From positions 229,589 through 293,588 of the forward strand of contig DLST01000015.1 of NCBI GenBank assembly GCA_002500745.1: DNA of 64,000 bases, written 5' to 3'. Positions 39,858 to 49,111 of this stretch are shown here, one piece after another. Below the pieces are notes generated by a model. It worked only from the letters and a program-made list of their open reading frames with translations. It was not told the origin of the DNA and did not search any database. A program made the position numbers and the translations under genes. The DNA is from Sphingobacterium sp. UBA7855. Its GTDB lineage: Bacteria > Bacteroidota > Bacteroidia > Sphingobacteriales > Sphingobacteriaceae. Each line of letters opens with the position of its first letter. Positions within the stretch are counted from its first letter, which is position 1.

Positions 39858-41159
39858 ATGAGAGATTTTCAGGTAAAAAAAATTGCCGTCATCGGCCAAG
39901 GATATGTTGGGTTGCCATTGGCAATAGCATTTTCCGATTTTTTCCCGGTGATTGGATTTGATATCAATAAAACACGTATTGAAGAGCTTAAACAGGGGGT
40001 TGACCGTACCCTTGAGACTGATAAGAAAGAACTTGCTCGTGTTAGAGATTTGTTTGTTACATCAAATCAAAGTAAGGGTTATGATGCGAGTAATCTTACT
40101 GCAGATATTTCAGATGCGAATGTCTATATCGTTACAGTCCCAACTCCCATAGACCGCTATAATTCACCCGACCTATCACCAGTAATCGGAGCATCAAAAA
40201 TGATTGGCGAACTGTTAAATCCTGGCGATCTTGTTATTTATGAATCGACAGTCTATCCCGGCTGTACGGAAGAGGAATGTATACCGGTTTTGGAGAAATA
40301 TTCGGGATTAACATTCAATCAAGACTTTTATGTGGGTTATTCTCCTGAAAGGATTAATCCCGGCGATAAAGTTAACTCGCTTCAGAAAGTGGTAAAAGTG
40401 ACTTCAGGAAGTACCCCAGAAGCAGGATTAGCCGTGGATAGCTTATATAAAAAAATTATTGAGGCCGGAACCCACTTAGCGCCCTCAATTAAGGTAGCAG
40501 AAGCTGCCAAAGTGATCGAAAATGCGCAGCGTGATGTAAATATTTCATTTATGAATGAGCTTGCCCTGATTTTTGATCGTGTAGGGATAGATACCCAAGA
40601 TGTATTGGATGCGGCGGGTACCAAATATAATTTCCTCCGATTCAAGCCCGGATTAGTCGGAGGGCACTGTATATCGGTAGATCCCTATTATCTTGCTCAA
40701 AAAGCGACACAACTGGGTTATCATCCCCACGTTATATTATCTGGAAGAGAGGTAAATGATCAGATCGCTTCGTTCATCGCTTCAAAAGTGGTCAAGCTGA
40801 TGATTCAGAAAAACATCAAATTTGATGCAGCCAAAGCGCTGGTATTAGGTATTACATTCAAAGAGAATTGTCCTGACATAAGAAACAGTAAGGTTATTGA
40901 CATGATTCACGACCTTCAGGAATTCGGCTTAAAGGTAGAAGCATATGATCCTTGGGTTAATGTGGAGGACGTAAAATCACATTTCAATATTGAATTATTA
41001 TCAACTCTTCCGGAAATTGGTGATTATGATGCTGTTATACTCGCTGTAGGCCATAGAGAATTCTTACACTTAGATCTAAGCAACCTGAAAAAGGAAAATT
41101 CTGTTGTATTTGATATCAAAGGTATACTTGATCGGAAATTAGTAGATGCACGATTGTAA
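39858..41159 (+). CDS. Nucleotide-sugar dehydrogenase (TviB/WbpA-like, UDP-HexNAc type)
   Basis: This is a 433-residue cytosolic enzyme that oxidises a UDP-sugar at C6 twice to the uronic acid. It has the NAD-binding GQGYVGLPLA at residues 13-22, the VPTPID segment, the central helix VIENAQRDVNISFMNELALIFD, and the catalytic Cys in VGGHCISVDPYYLA. The long middle helix and DPYYLA sequence resemble UDP-GlcNAc/GalNAc/ManNAc dehydrogenases (TviB, WbpA, CapL) more than UDP-glucose dehydrogenases. It is operonic with the glycosyltransferase 34 bp upstream. Substrate choice is inferred from resemblance only. Confidence 0.88.
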   Translation: MRDFQVKKIAVIGQGYVGLPLAIAFSDFFPVIGFDINKTRIEELKQGVDRTLETDKKELARVRDLFVTSNQSKGYDASNLTADISDANVYIVTVPTPIDRYNSPDLSPVIGASKMIGELLNPGDLVIYESTVYPGCTEEECIPVLEKYSGLTFNQDFYVGYSPERINPGDKVNSLQKVVKVTSGSTPEAGLAVDSLYKKIIEAGTHLAPSIKVAEAAKVIENAQRDVNISFMNELALIFDRVGIDTQDVLDAAGTKYNFLRFKPGLVGGHCISVDPYYLAQKATQLGYHPHVILSGREVNDQIASFIASKVVKLMIQKNIKFDAAKALVLGITFKENCPDIRNSKVIDMIHDLQEFGLKVEAYDPWVNVEDVKSHFNIELLSTLPEIGDYDAVILAVGHREFLHLDLSNLKKENSVVFDIKGILDRKLVDARL

Positions 41160-41200
41160 GAAATTTAGGCAGAAAATAATTCGTTTTTAATTAGAGTGGC

Positions 41201-41233
41201 GCCGTATCTAACTTCTCATGAGTTAGATACGGC
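41201..41233. terminator. 13-bp perfect hairpin between convergent genes, no U-tract
   Basis: GCCGTATCTAACT (41201-41213) pairs perfectly with AGTTAGATACGGC (41221-41233) over a 7-nt loop. It is midway between the dehydrogenase stop and the carbonic anhydrase stop. No T-run follows on either strand. Confidence 0.55.
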
Positions 41234-41271
41234 GGTCCCTATTTCACTATGATCGAAAACCGATGCTAACG

Positions 41272-41910
41272 TTAATATAACCAACTTACACTACCGGTTT
41301 CAACATCATAGTTTGCTCCGACAATTTTAATTTTACCCTCTTCTTCAAGTTTACGTAGAGTTGAGCTTTGCCTACGGATGTCTCTGATCGCATGTTTAAT
41401 GTTCTGCTGATTGAGCTTTTCAAGCAATTCACTATTCTTTGACGAACGCTCTTCACCCTCGTCTATCACTTCATTAATGATCGGATCAAAATGATTAATT
41501 AAGTGGTTTAGATTGTCCATCCCCATTCCTTCAATCTGCGCAGCGTCCAATCCTCCTTTTAATGCCCCGCATTTGGTGTGACCAAGCACAACAACAAGTT
41601 TTGATCCCGCTACATTGCAACCGAATTCCATCGAACCTAAAATATCCTGATTGACAAAGTTTCCTGCAATACGAATACTGAAAATATCGCCCAATCCCTG
41701 ATCAAATATAAGTTCTGCTGATGTGCGGCTATCAATGCAACTCAGCACGACAGCAAATGGCCACTGCCCTTCGCGTGTAGCATTCACCTGTTCGAGAAGA
41801 TCGCGGTTTGCTTTCAGGTTATTAACAAAGCGTTGGTTTCCCTCCTTTAAGAAATCCAATGCCTTTTCTGGTGTAATCGTCGATTGTGTTTCGTACGTAT
41901 GTGCCTTCAT
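41272..41910 (-). CDS. Beta-class carbonic anhydrase
   Basis: This is a 212-residue zinc enzyme interconverting CO2 and bicarbonate. Zinc ligands are Cys58, His111 and Cys114, with Asp60-x-Arg62 of the CIDSRTSAELIFD motif gating the site, and HTKCGAL as the second motif. Length and motifs match bacterial beta-carbonic anhydrases. Having no signal peptide, it is cytosolic. It supplies bicarbonate to carboxylases or helps CO2 balance. It stands alone. Confidence 0.95.
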   Translation of the reverse strand: MKAHTYETQSTITPEKALDFLKEGNQRFVNNLKANRDLLEQVNATREGQWPFAVVLSCIDSRTSAELIFDQGLGDIFSIRIAGNFVNQDILGSMEFGCNVAGSKLVVVLGHTKCGALKGGLDAAQIEGMGMDNLNHLINHFDPIINEVIDEGEERSSKNSELLEKLNQQNIKHAIRDIRRQSSTLRKLEEEGKIKIVGANYDVETGSVSWLY

Positions 41911-42060
41911 AAGATTTTATTATTTGGAATATTAAAAGTAAAATTAATATGTTACATTTTAATTACCAACAGGGCTAAATACGTGTAATTTTTTCGGTTC
42001 TTTCCACTGTACTATTGTGCGAGAATAAAGTAAAGGATTTAATAAAAGTCCTAAAATTAA

Positions 42061-42096
42061 AAGAGCTTGCAACATGAATTGCAAGCTCTTTTTTTT
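42061..42096. terminator. Terminator of tRNA-Glu
   Basis: AAGAGCTTGCAA (42061-42072) pairs perfectly with TTGCAAGCTCTT (42079-42090) over a 6-nt loop. T-rich flanks lie on both sides (TTTTAATTTT on the minus strand). It is 15 bp past the minus-strand tRNA. The rest of the 41911-42060 spacer holds nothing recognised. Confidence 0.85.
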
Positions 42097-42110
42097 AATC
42101 ATTTGACTCG

Positions 42111-42182
42111 TAGCCCGTAGGGGAATCGAACCCCTGTTTCAAGAATGAAAATCTTGCGTCCTAACCCCTAGACGAACGGGCC
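42111..42182 (-). tRNA. tRNA-Glu (anticodon UUC)
   Basis: On the minus strand a 72-nt cloverleaf forms: acceptor GGCCCGU with ACGGGCU, an anticodon stem CAAGA/UCUUG around the loop UUUUCAU (anticodon UUC at its centre), and a T-arm AGGGG UUCGAUU CCCCU. The D-arm carries GUUAG. No CCA is encoded. It is preceded by a consensus promoter and followed by a terminator, so it is transcribed as a single-gene unit. Confidence 0.96.
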
Positions 42183-42200
42183 GTTTTCTGTTTCGGTGTG

Positions 42201-42231
42201 CAAATATAGAAATATTTGTAAATCTGTCAAA
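42201..42231 (-). promoter_or_regulatory. Bacteroidota-type promoter of tRNA-Glu
   Basis: Minus-strand TTTG (42231-42228), 19 nt, TATATTTG (42208-42201): identical in form to the TonB-receptor promoter at 3822-3852. The start is predicted near 42197, 15 nt before the mature tRNA. Confidence 0.8.
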
Positions 42232-42322
42232 ATTATTCTATTTTTTTTATTCATTTTTTTTGAAATAGATGATTTAACTCGCTAGAATAGCTATATTTAA
42301 AGTCATTGAAAAAGTAACCAAC

Positions 42323-44839
42323 ATGACTAATTTTAAAAAAATTAAAAAACCGCTACTCTATGCTGGACTGGGCTTTGCTTTATTAAGTCAGGAGGCCTAT
42401 GCCCAAAAAACTGGAGCAATCGCAGATCAACTGCAAATCACCTGGAGGGTTCAGGAAGGACAGCATATCCGTAAAAATCCGGTATCCACCCTAATTTTAA
42501 AAAACAAAGGAACAAGTGCTGTTCAACTTAACGATTGGAGCCTTTGGTTTAATTTTATCCGATCTATTGATCCTGGAAAAGTAGACAAACGTTTTGCGAT
42601 AGACCACCGAAACGGCGATCTCTTTCAGGTCAGATTTCAGAAAAATAATTTTGTATTAAATGCGCAAGATACAGTCCACATCGATTTTATAACGACGGGG
42701 CTAGTCAATTACACCGATGGACCCATTGGTCTATACCTAAAAAATAACCAGACTGGGCTTGCCACCAATATTTCAGATTATTCTGCTGTTAAAACTGCTC
42801 CTCAATCGGAAGCTGAAAAAACAGATTACTTCGCATATAAATACGATCAAAACAAGCTCTTAGAAGGTGTCACCGCACAAAGTATCATCCCCTTACCAAG
42901 CCACATTAGTGTCAACATCAACGAAAAGTTTAATGTGTCGACAGGTACAAAACTTTTTGTAGCTAATGAATTTGCTAGCGAAGCGAGATTTTTGACAGAT
43001 TTCTTTTCAACATATTCAAGTATTAAGCTAACAGCTTCAACTAGCCCGCAGCGCGGTATTGAAATCGTAAAAGTTAACACCTTAAAACCCGAATCCTATC
43101 GCTTATCGATTACCGCTGATGGTGTAAAAATAGAAGCTTCAGATAAAGCTGGTGCTTTCTATGCCATTCAATCATTAAAATCATTGATTACTCATAGTCA
43201 GTGGAATAAAGCTACAAAATCCATTGCATTACCGCACGGCAATATTGAAGATAGCCCACGCTATGGATACCGCGGATTTATGCTGGATGCTGCCCGTAAT
43301 TTTCACAGTAAGGCCGAGGTTTTAAGAATATTGGATCTCATGGCAGCTTATAAGTTGAATAAGTTCCATTTCCACTTCATTGACGACGAAGGGTGGCGAC
43401 TAGAAATTCCATCCCTCCCTGAACTAACAGCTGTCGGATCCAACCGTTCGGCTATTTTTGACGATGGTAAAGCAATACAGCCTGCTTATGGATCTGGAGC
43501 GACGACCAAGCCGCATCAATTCTACAGTGTGACTGACTATATCGAAATTTTAAAATACGCTCAGGAAAGACACATCGATGTGATCCCAGAGGTGGAAACC
43601 CCTGGCCATGCTCGTGCAGCGATCAAAGCCATGCGTGCACGCTTTGACCATTACTCGAAACTTGGCGATAAGCAAAAAGCAGAAGAATATTTACTGGATG
43701 ATGCAGAAGACAAATCCGTTTACAACTCTGCACAAAACTGGAATGATAATGTTATGAATCCTGCGCTACCATCAACGTATCATTTTCTAAGCAAGGTGAT
43801 CGATGAAATCAAAGCCATACACGATCAAGCTGGGGTTCCATTGAAAATTATCGATTTGGGAGGTGACGAAACGCCGAGTGGTGTTTGGGAAAAATCGCCA
43901 AAAATATTGGCTTTTATGAAGGAAAATAATATCGCAAATGTACTCGACGTATGGCCGCTGTATATTTCCAAGATTAATGCCCTAGTTCAAGAAAAAGGAC
44001 TGACGATGTCGGGGTGGGAAGAGATGGGCATGCGCAACAAAGGAAATGGCATGGTTGTAAATGCGGATCTGGGAAAATCCGGCATACATTTAAATGTATG
44101 GAACAATCTGCCCGGACAAGGACAGGAAGACCTCGCCTATCGATTGGCCAATGCAGGCTATAAAGTTGTTTATACGAGTGCAGCAAATAACTACCTGGAT
44201 ATGTCATGGGATCGTGACTTTGCAGATCCGGGACATAGTTGGGTAGGCACTGTCAATCTGAATAGAACTTATTCCTTCTCCCCTGAAAATTTCTTCATCA
44301 ACTTAAGAAAGGATGACACAGGAAAAGATCTTAAAACAGAAGCATACACCAATAAAGAACAGCTTACAGCGGAAGGGAAGAAAAATCTCCTCGGGATCAA
44401 AGGTGCATTATGGTCAGAAAAGGTCTCTACTGACCAGCGTCTCGAAGAAATGATATTTCCACGTTTAATCGCCATCGCCGATCGCGCCTGGGCCCCAGAA
44501 CAAGCCTGGGAAAAAGGAAATTCTTTTGACGAAGCTACGTATCGTAGATCGTATACTGCCTTTATCAAAAAACTGGGCGAGGATGAATTGAGAAAACTGG
44601 ATAGGATAAATGGAGGCTATACCTATCGACTTCCAAAAATTGGAATTAGGAAGGAGGGCAACCAACTCCTTATCAATACCGATTACCCGGGTTTTAAAGT
44701 CTATTGTAGCGACAACGGAAGTACACCAACACAAAAATCCAAAATAGTGAATGGCCCTATACCATTCCAGCCTGGAAAGAAATACGTATTTAAAGTATAT
44801 GATGCCAAAGGACGATCAGGCGATGTAATCAGCTACTAG
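42323..44839 (+). CDS. Beta-N-acetylhexosaminidase, GH20 family
   Basis: This 838-residue exported enzyme removes terminal GlcNAc or GalNAc from chitin fragments, glycans or murein pieces. Domains in order are a signal peptide (1-27, ending EAYAQ), a chitobiase-type N-terminal carbohydrate-binding domain (about 30-170), a GH20b domain (about 190-310), the catalytic barrel from RGFMLDAARNFH (about 330-690) with the catalytic pair Asp515-Glu516 in LGGDETPSG, and a C-terminal domain with SDNGSTPTQ. Its 3' end meets the NagB gene at a shared terminator, and the two enzymes fit one amino-sugar pathway. Confidence 0.94.
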   Translation: MTNFKKIKKPLLYAGLGFALLSQEAYAQKTGAIADQLQITWRVQEGQHIRKNPVSTLILKNKGTSAVQLNDWSLWFNFIRSIDPGKVDKRFAIDHRNGDLFQVRFQKNNFVLNAQDTVHIDFITTGLVNYTDGPIGLYLKNNQTGLATNISDYSAVKTAPQSEAEKTDYFAYKYDQNKLLEGVTAQSIIPLPSHISVNINEKFNVSTGTKLFVANEFASEARFLTDFFSTYSSIKLTASTSPQRGIEIVKVNTLKPESYRLSITADGVKIEASDKAGAFYAIQSLKSLITHSQWNKATKSIALPHGNIEDSPRYGYRGFMLDAARNFHSKAEVLRILDLMAAYKLNKFHFHFIDDEGWRLEIPSLPELTAVGSNRSAIFDDGKAIQPAYGSGATTKPHQFYSVTDYIEILKYAQERHIDVIPEVETPGHARAAIKAMRARFDHYSKLGDKQKAEEYLLDDAEDKSVYNSAQNWNDNVMNPALPSTYHFLSKVIDEIKAIHDQAGVPLKIIDLGGDETPSGVWEKSPKILAFMKENNIANVLDVWPLYISKINALVQEKGLTMSGWEEMGMRNKGNGMVVNADLGKSGIHLNVWNNLPGQGQEDLAYRLANAGYKVVYTSAANNYLDMSWDRDFADPGHSWVGTVNLNRTYSFSPENFFINLRKDDTGKDLKTEAYTNKEQLTAEGKKNLLGIKGALWSEKVSTDQRLEEMIFPRLIAIADRAWAPEQAWEKGNSFDEATYRRSYTAFIKKLGEDELRKLDRINGGYTYRLPKIGIRKEGNQLLINTDYPGFKVYCSDNGSTPTQKSKIVNGPIPFQPGKKYVFKVYDAKGRSGDVISY

Positions 44840-44904
44840 TTTACAAAGTGCCCTATTCTACTTATAGCGTACTTTTGAACCAATACTGAAGGCTTTTATA
44901 AAAA

Positions 44905-44940
44905 AAATCCCTGCTTCGATCTTAAAGCAGGGATTTTTTT
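44905..44940. terminator. Bidirectional terminator shared by hexosaminidase and nagB
   Basis: AAATCCCTGCTT (44905-44916) pairs with AAGCAGGGATTT (44925-44936), with A and T runs outside, giving a U-tail in both directions for the convergent genes ending at 44839 and 44975. Confidence 0.92.
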
Positions 44941-44974
44941 TTTATAGATAGTCTCGCGTATACGAACTAACGTG

Positions 44975-46903
44975 TTAATCAAATTTCCATCTTACGAAGG
45001 CTTCAATAGCCTCATAGTTCGCCAGTCCCAACTGGTCGTATAAAGCTGCTGTTTCGCTCGTACGATCTTCCGCACGTACCCAGAATTCACGTGGATCATC
45101 GCCTGGGAATACAGGTAAATCTTTTTGAGACTGGTGCTTAAAGATAGCCAAACGCTTGCGATAAACTTCTTGTGGAGATAAAGGAACGGCCATTTGGATT
45201 TCATGAATTGGATATTCATGCCATGCTCCTCGGTATAACCACAACCAACAATCCTTGGTCCACTCATCTGTTTTGCTCAATCTATTTAATGCTTCAAACA
45301 AAATGTCAAAACATACTTTATGTGTACCATGCGGATCAGCAAAATCACCTGCAGCGAATACCTGATGTGGTTTTACATGACGCAATAACTCCATTGTCTG
45401 CTGGATATCATCTTCGAAAGATACATTTTTCGAAAACTTCTGTCTATCATAGAAAGGTAGATCCTGGAAGTGGATATTTTCATCCGGCAATCCTACCAAA
45501 CGAGCTCCCGCGATAGCCTCTCCTTTACGAATCAATGCTTTGATTTTACGGACCAGTTCTGTGTCGATCTGATTCGGTTTTTTTGTTGCAAAAATTGCTC
45601 GCTCCTCATCGTAAATCCGGCCAATCTGAACAGCCTCTGAGTCGGCTCCGATCTGTTTAGCGAGATCTTCGGCAAACTCCAGATAACGTACCACATCATC
45701 GTCCCAAACAGCGGTGTTACCACAGGTCTGATAGGCAACATGGACATTGTGTCCTTGATCTGCCAGACGAATAAATGTTCCTCCCATGGAGATCACATCA
45801 TCATCAGGGTGCGGAGAAAATACAATCACATTTTTCTTAGCTGGATTGGCACGCTCAGGACGTTGGGAGTCGTCGACATTGGGTTTACCTCCGGGCCATC
45901 CAGTGATCGTATGCTGAAGTTCATTAAATATACGGATATTAATATTATAAGCAGGGCCAGTCTCTGTAACCAACTTCGCCATACCATGTGCATTGTAATC
46001 CTCATCAGTAAGTTTCAAGATGGGTTTCTTGATTTCTAACGCTAACCAAACAACAGCTTTCTTAATGAGCGAAGGCGTCCAAGTAACGTCTTCTGCCAAC
46101 CAAGGAAGATCAAAACGTGTCAGCAACGAAGCTGCGGCTTCATCCAATACAAATTCAACATGGTCGGACAATTGAAGATAAGTTGCAGGAATCTCTGCGG
46201 AGATTTCACCTTCAACGGCTTTTTTAATGATCTCAGCTTTTGTTTCGGTCCAAGCCATTAAAATGATTTCTCTTGCCTTGAAGATTGTACCGACTCCCAT
46301 GGTAATTGCTTTTGTTGGTACATTTTCTTTTCCACCAAAAGCACGGGAAGCATCACGACGAGTCAAATCATCCAAGGTGACCACACGTGTGCCTGAATTA
46401 GGCGCAGAGCCTGGTTCATTGAACCCGATGTGGCCTGTACGGCCGATACCTAATAATTGAATATCTAAACCTCCTGCCGCTGTAATCTTCTGCTCGTAAG
46501 CCGCACAGAAAGCATTTACTTGATCAGGCGCTAAGGTACCATCTGGAATATTTACATTTGCCGGATCGATATCTACGTGGTCGAACAAATTTTTGTTCAT
46601 AAAGGTAACATAGCTCTGATCGGCATCAGGTTGCATAGGATAGTATTCGTCAAGATTGAAGGTAATCACGTTCTTAAAGCTTAAACCTTCTTCTTTATGC
46701 AAGCGAATCAGTTCTTGGTAAACCTTTACCGGTGTGGCACCAGTAGCAAGGCCTAAAACAGCCTTCTCACCTTTCTCTTGCTTTGCACGAATAATTTCAG
46801 CTATACGATTTGCAACGTTTTTCGAAGCTGAATTTTGATCTGGATAGACGCTCACAGGGACTTTTTCGAAGCGTGTCTCTTCCAATAAATTTAATCTAGC
46901 CAT
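44975..46903 (-). CDS. nagB: Glucosamine-6-phosphate deaminase fused to a PIG-L/LmbE-type domain
   Basis: This is a 642-residue two-domain protein. Residues about 15-265 are a NagB deaminase (LGLATGATPV, FNLDEYYPM, LGIGRTGHIGFNEPGS), converting glucosamine-6-phosphate to fructose-6-phosphate and ammonia. Residues about 355-640 are a PIG-L/LmbE zinc-deacetylase fold with the metal-binding VFSPHPDDDVISMGG near 370. The fusion is known in Bacteroidota. Whether the second domain deacetylates GlcNAc-6-phosphate, which would give a complete two-step enzyme, is an inference. TAAATTTG at 46943-46936 is a -7 box about 33 nt upstream. Confidence 0.93.
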   Translation of the reverse strand: MARLNLLEETRFEKVPVSVYPDQNSASKNVANRIAEIIRAKQEKGEKAVLGLATGATPVKVYQELIRLHKEEGLSFKNVITFNLDEYYPMQPDADQSYVTFMNKNLFDHVDIDPANVNIPDGTLAPDQVNAFCAAYEQKITAAGGLDIQLLGIGRTGHIGFNEPGSAPNSGTRVVTLDDLTRRDASRAFGGKENVPTKAITMGVGTIFKAREIILMAWTETKAEIIKKAVEGEISAEIPATYLQLSDHVEFVLDEAAASLLTRFDLPWLAEDVTWTPSLIKKAVVWLALEIKKPILKLTDEDYNAHGMAKLVTETGPAYNINIRIFNELQHTITGWPGGKPNVDDSQRPERANPAKKNVIVFSPHPDDDVISMGGTFIRLADQGHNVHVAYQTCGNTAVWDDDVVRYLEFAEDLAKQIGADSEAVQIGRIYDEERAIFATKKPNQIDTELVRKIKALIRKGEAIAGARLVGLPDENIHFQDLPFYDRQKFSKNVSFEDDIQQTMELLRHVKPHQVFAAGDFADPHGTHKVCFDILFEALNRLSKTDEWTKDCWLWLYRGAWHEYPIHEIQMAVPLSPQEVYRKRLAIFKHQSQKDLPVFPGDDPREFWVRAEDRTSETAALYDQLGLANYEAIEAFVRWKFD

Positions 46904-46935
46904 TTTTTTATGGGTATATTGATAAACGTGAATTA

Positions 46936-46943
46936 CAAATTTA
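46936..46943 (-). promoter_or_regulatory. Candidate -7 box of nagB
   Basis: Minus-strand TAAATTTG matches TAnnTTTG. The nearest TTG is at 14 nt rather than 19-20, so this is a partial match. Confidence 0.35.
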
Positions 46944-47047
46944 TAAAATTAGTGACTCAAGTTGAAGTAAAATTTTAATAAAGTAATTGTTTCTTAGCAA
47001 TATTTTAAATAAAACCTTTTAGCTGTATTTTTAGCATACAAATAGCA

Positions 47048-48196
47048 TTAAATTTGATTCAAAATCTCGATCGCTTTTGCTAATGTTTCATCTTTCTTCG
47101 CAAAACAAACGCGCAAAACCTGCTGATTTGTCACTTCTTTATAAAATGCAGACAGGGGAATTGTCGCTATCTTATGTTGTGTTGTTAAGGAGCAAGCAAA
47201 TTCAAATTCCTTTTCATTGCTAATACCGCTATAATTTATATTCAAGAAATAAGTCCCTTCACACGGAAGAATTGTAAAGCGCGACCCCTTTAGCCCATCT
47301 TTCAGTAAATTTCTTTTACGCTCAAAAAAGCTGGATAGTCCCTTGACATAACTAATGTCTTCCAGATATTCAGCAATAGCAAACTGCATGGGTGCATTTA
47401 CACTAAAAACATTAAATTGGTGGACCTTTCTAAATTCATGCGTCAGCTGCGGTGGTGCAACACAATAGCCAATTTTCCAGCCAGTAGTATGCAACAACTT
47501 TCCGAATGAGGCGACAACAAAACTGCGTTCACGTAAAGTGGGTATTTCCAGTACCGACTGCGAAGATGCCCCGTCAAACACAATATGCTCGTATACTTCA
47601 TCGCTAAGCAATAGGATCCTAGTCCCCTCCAACACAGAGCCCAACTTAATCAGTTCTTCTTTACCCAATACTTTCCCCGTTGGATTATTCGGATTATTGA
47701 TAATGATAAGCCGCGTTTTGCTGTTCATTAAAGTTGCGACATAATCCCAGTCAATCCGAAAATCGGGCGCCAATAATCGGACGGGCACAACCCTACCGCC
47801 AAACAATTCGACTGTTGGTGCATAGCAATCGTATGCAGGTTCAAAGATAATAACCTCATCCTCTGGTCTAACTACGGTAGCAATAGCCGTAAAAATGGCT
47901 TGCGTCCCCCCTGAGGTAATGGTTAATTCTTCCGTTGCATCGACTTCAATGTTATAAATCTGATCGTATTTTTTGACAATTGCATCGCGTAGGGACTGTA
48001 CTCCGATCATTGGTGCATATTGGTTGTATCCATTTTGCATCGCCTCAGTAACCAATTTTACCAATCTCGGATCAGCCTCAAAATCGGGAAAACCCTGGGA
48101 AAGATTTAAGGCCTGTTGCGCATTGGCCAGCATGGTCATTTGGGTAAAAATCGTCGTACCGACATGGGGAAGTTTAGAGCTTAGGTTGAAGTTCAT
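47048..48196 (-). CDS. PLP-dependent aminotransferase, methionine aminotransferase-like (YbdL type)
   Basis: This is a 382-residue class I aminotransferase. The N-terminus NLSQGFPDFEADP, the NPNNPTGKV segment, the LLSDEVYEHIVFD aspartate/tyrosine site and the PLP lysine in SFGKLLHTTGWKIGY match the YbdL/kynurenine-aminotransferase branch, which uses methionine, aromatic amino acids or kynurenine. It probably recycles ketomethylthiobutyrate to methionine, but no salvage genes are nearby. It is divergent from a thioredoxin-like gene with a 72-bp spacer. Confidence 0.9.
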   Translation of the reverse strand: MNFNLSSKLPHVGTTIFTQMTMLANAQQALNLSQGFPDFEADPRLVKLVTEAMQNGYNQYAPMIGVQSLRDAIVKKYDQIYNIEVDATEELTITSGGTQAIFTAIATVVRPEDEVIIFEPAYDCYAPTVELFGGRVVPVRLLAPDFRIDWDYVATLMNSKTRLIIINNPNNPTGKVLGKEELIKLGSVLEGTRILLLSDEVYEHIVFDGASSQSVLEIPTLRERSFVVASFGKLLHTTGWKIGYCVAPPQLTHEFRKVHQFNVFSVNAPMQFAIAEYLEDISYVKGLSSFFERKRNLLKDGLKGSRFTILPCEGTYFLNINYSGISNEKEFEFACSLTTQHKIATIPLSAFYKEVTNQQVLRVCFAKKDETLAKAIEILNQI

Positions 48197-48237
48197 TTTT
48201 TGACATTTAATTAATCTACCAAATTAGTGGATTTTCT

Positions 48238-48245
48238 TATATTTG
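48238..48245 (+). promoter_or_regulatory. -7 box of the TlpA-like gene
   Basis: TATATTTG is an exact -7 match. The start would be near 48249, so the true ATG must be downstream, at 48269, giving a 20-nt leader. No TTG is seen at 19-20 nt upstream. Confidence 0.5.
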
Positions 48246-48268
48246 TAAATATATATAAGAATAGTAAT

Positions 48269-48952
48269 ATGATAAAATACATCACACTACTTTTTTTGAT
48301 GCTGCCATTCTTCGGATCAGCGCAAAAAAAGGAACTTACCAAAGAAGAGTATATCGCTCGTGTTAAGGCTGCGCCCGATTCTATTTCAACCCTGGTTGAC
48401 TTGCGTAGAGTCGGAGGTTATGATCCTGTTTACACAGAGCTGCAGGCACTTTATAATTCTTTGAGTAATACTGTAAAAAACTCAAGTGAAGGGAAAGAGT
48501 TTCAAGAGTATTTAAATACGTTAGAAACGGTGCAAATTGGAAAAATAGCACCAGCATTTACCCAAAATGACACCAGTGGAAACCCTGTCAAACTTTCGGA
48601 TTTTAAAGGGAGATATGTGCTTCTTGATTTTTGGGCATCCTGGTGTCCCGACTGTCGAGTAGAAAGTCCAGATCTTGTAAAAACATACCAACAATTCAAA
48701 GGTGAAAACTTTGAAATATTGGGAATATCCTTTGATAAGGACCGCAACTCCTGGATTAAGGCCATTCATGCTGATAAACTATACTGGAGACATGTTTCGG
48801 ATCTAAAACGTTGGCAGAATGATGTCGGAACATTATACGGTGTAAAATCTATTCCCCAGAATGTATTGATCGATCCAAATGGAAAAATCGTTGCGAAAAA
48901 TTTACACGGTGATGCCTTACGTGCAAAATTGAAAGAAGTATTGAAAAAGTAA
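48269..48952 (+). CDS. TlpA-family thiol-disulfide reductase, exported
   Basis: This is a 227-residue protein with a signal peptide (1-18, ending FFGSAQ), a helical N-terminal region (about 20-90) and a thioredoxin/AhpC-TSA-like domain with the active site WASWCPDCRVESP (CxxC with Pro-Asp between the Cys). It acts in the periplasm, reducing disulfides, often in cytochrome maturation or oxidative stress. The ATG at 48269 was chosen over one at 48227 since the -7 box lies between them and the signal peptide starts at 48269. A strong terminator follows 22 bp after the stop. Confidence 0.9.
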   Translation: MIKYITLLFLMLPFFGSAQKKELTKEEYIARVKAAPDSISTLVDLRRVGGYDPVYTELQALYNSLSNTVKNSSEGKEFQEYLNTLETVQIGKIAPAFTQNDTSGNPVKLSDFKGRYVLLDFWASWCPDCRVESPDLVKTYQQFKGENFEILGISFDKDRNSWIKAIHADKLYWRHVSDLKRWQNDVGTLYGVKSIPQNVLIDPNGKIVAKNLHGDALRAKLKEVLKK

Positions 48953-48974
48953 CCTATAGCTGATCAATTCAAAT

Positions 48975-49009
48975 AAAAGACCATGCACTTTTAAAGGCAT
49001 GGTCTTTTT
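48975..49009. terminator. Intrinsic terminator of the TlpA-like gene
   Basis: AAAAGACCATGC (48975-48986) pairs perfectly with GCATGGTCTTTT (48997-49008), followed by T. A/T flanks could also serve the convergent radA, 129 bp away. Confidence 0.9.
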
Positions 49010-49111
49010 AGGTTTAACGACGACCGTGTTTCTCAAAAAAACTACAGCGAAAGGGGGACTCCACAAACTAATGGGTAAACTCTATCCCGTAATCCTTACT
49101 AGGCGCTTATT

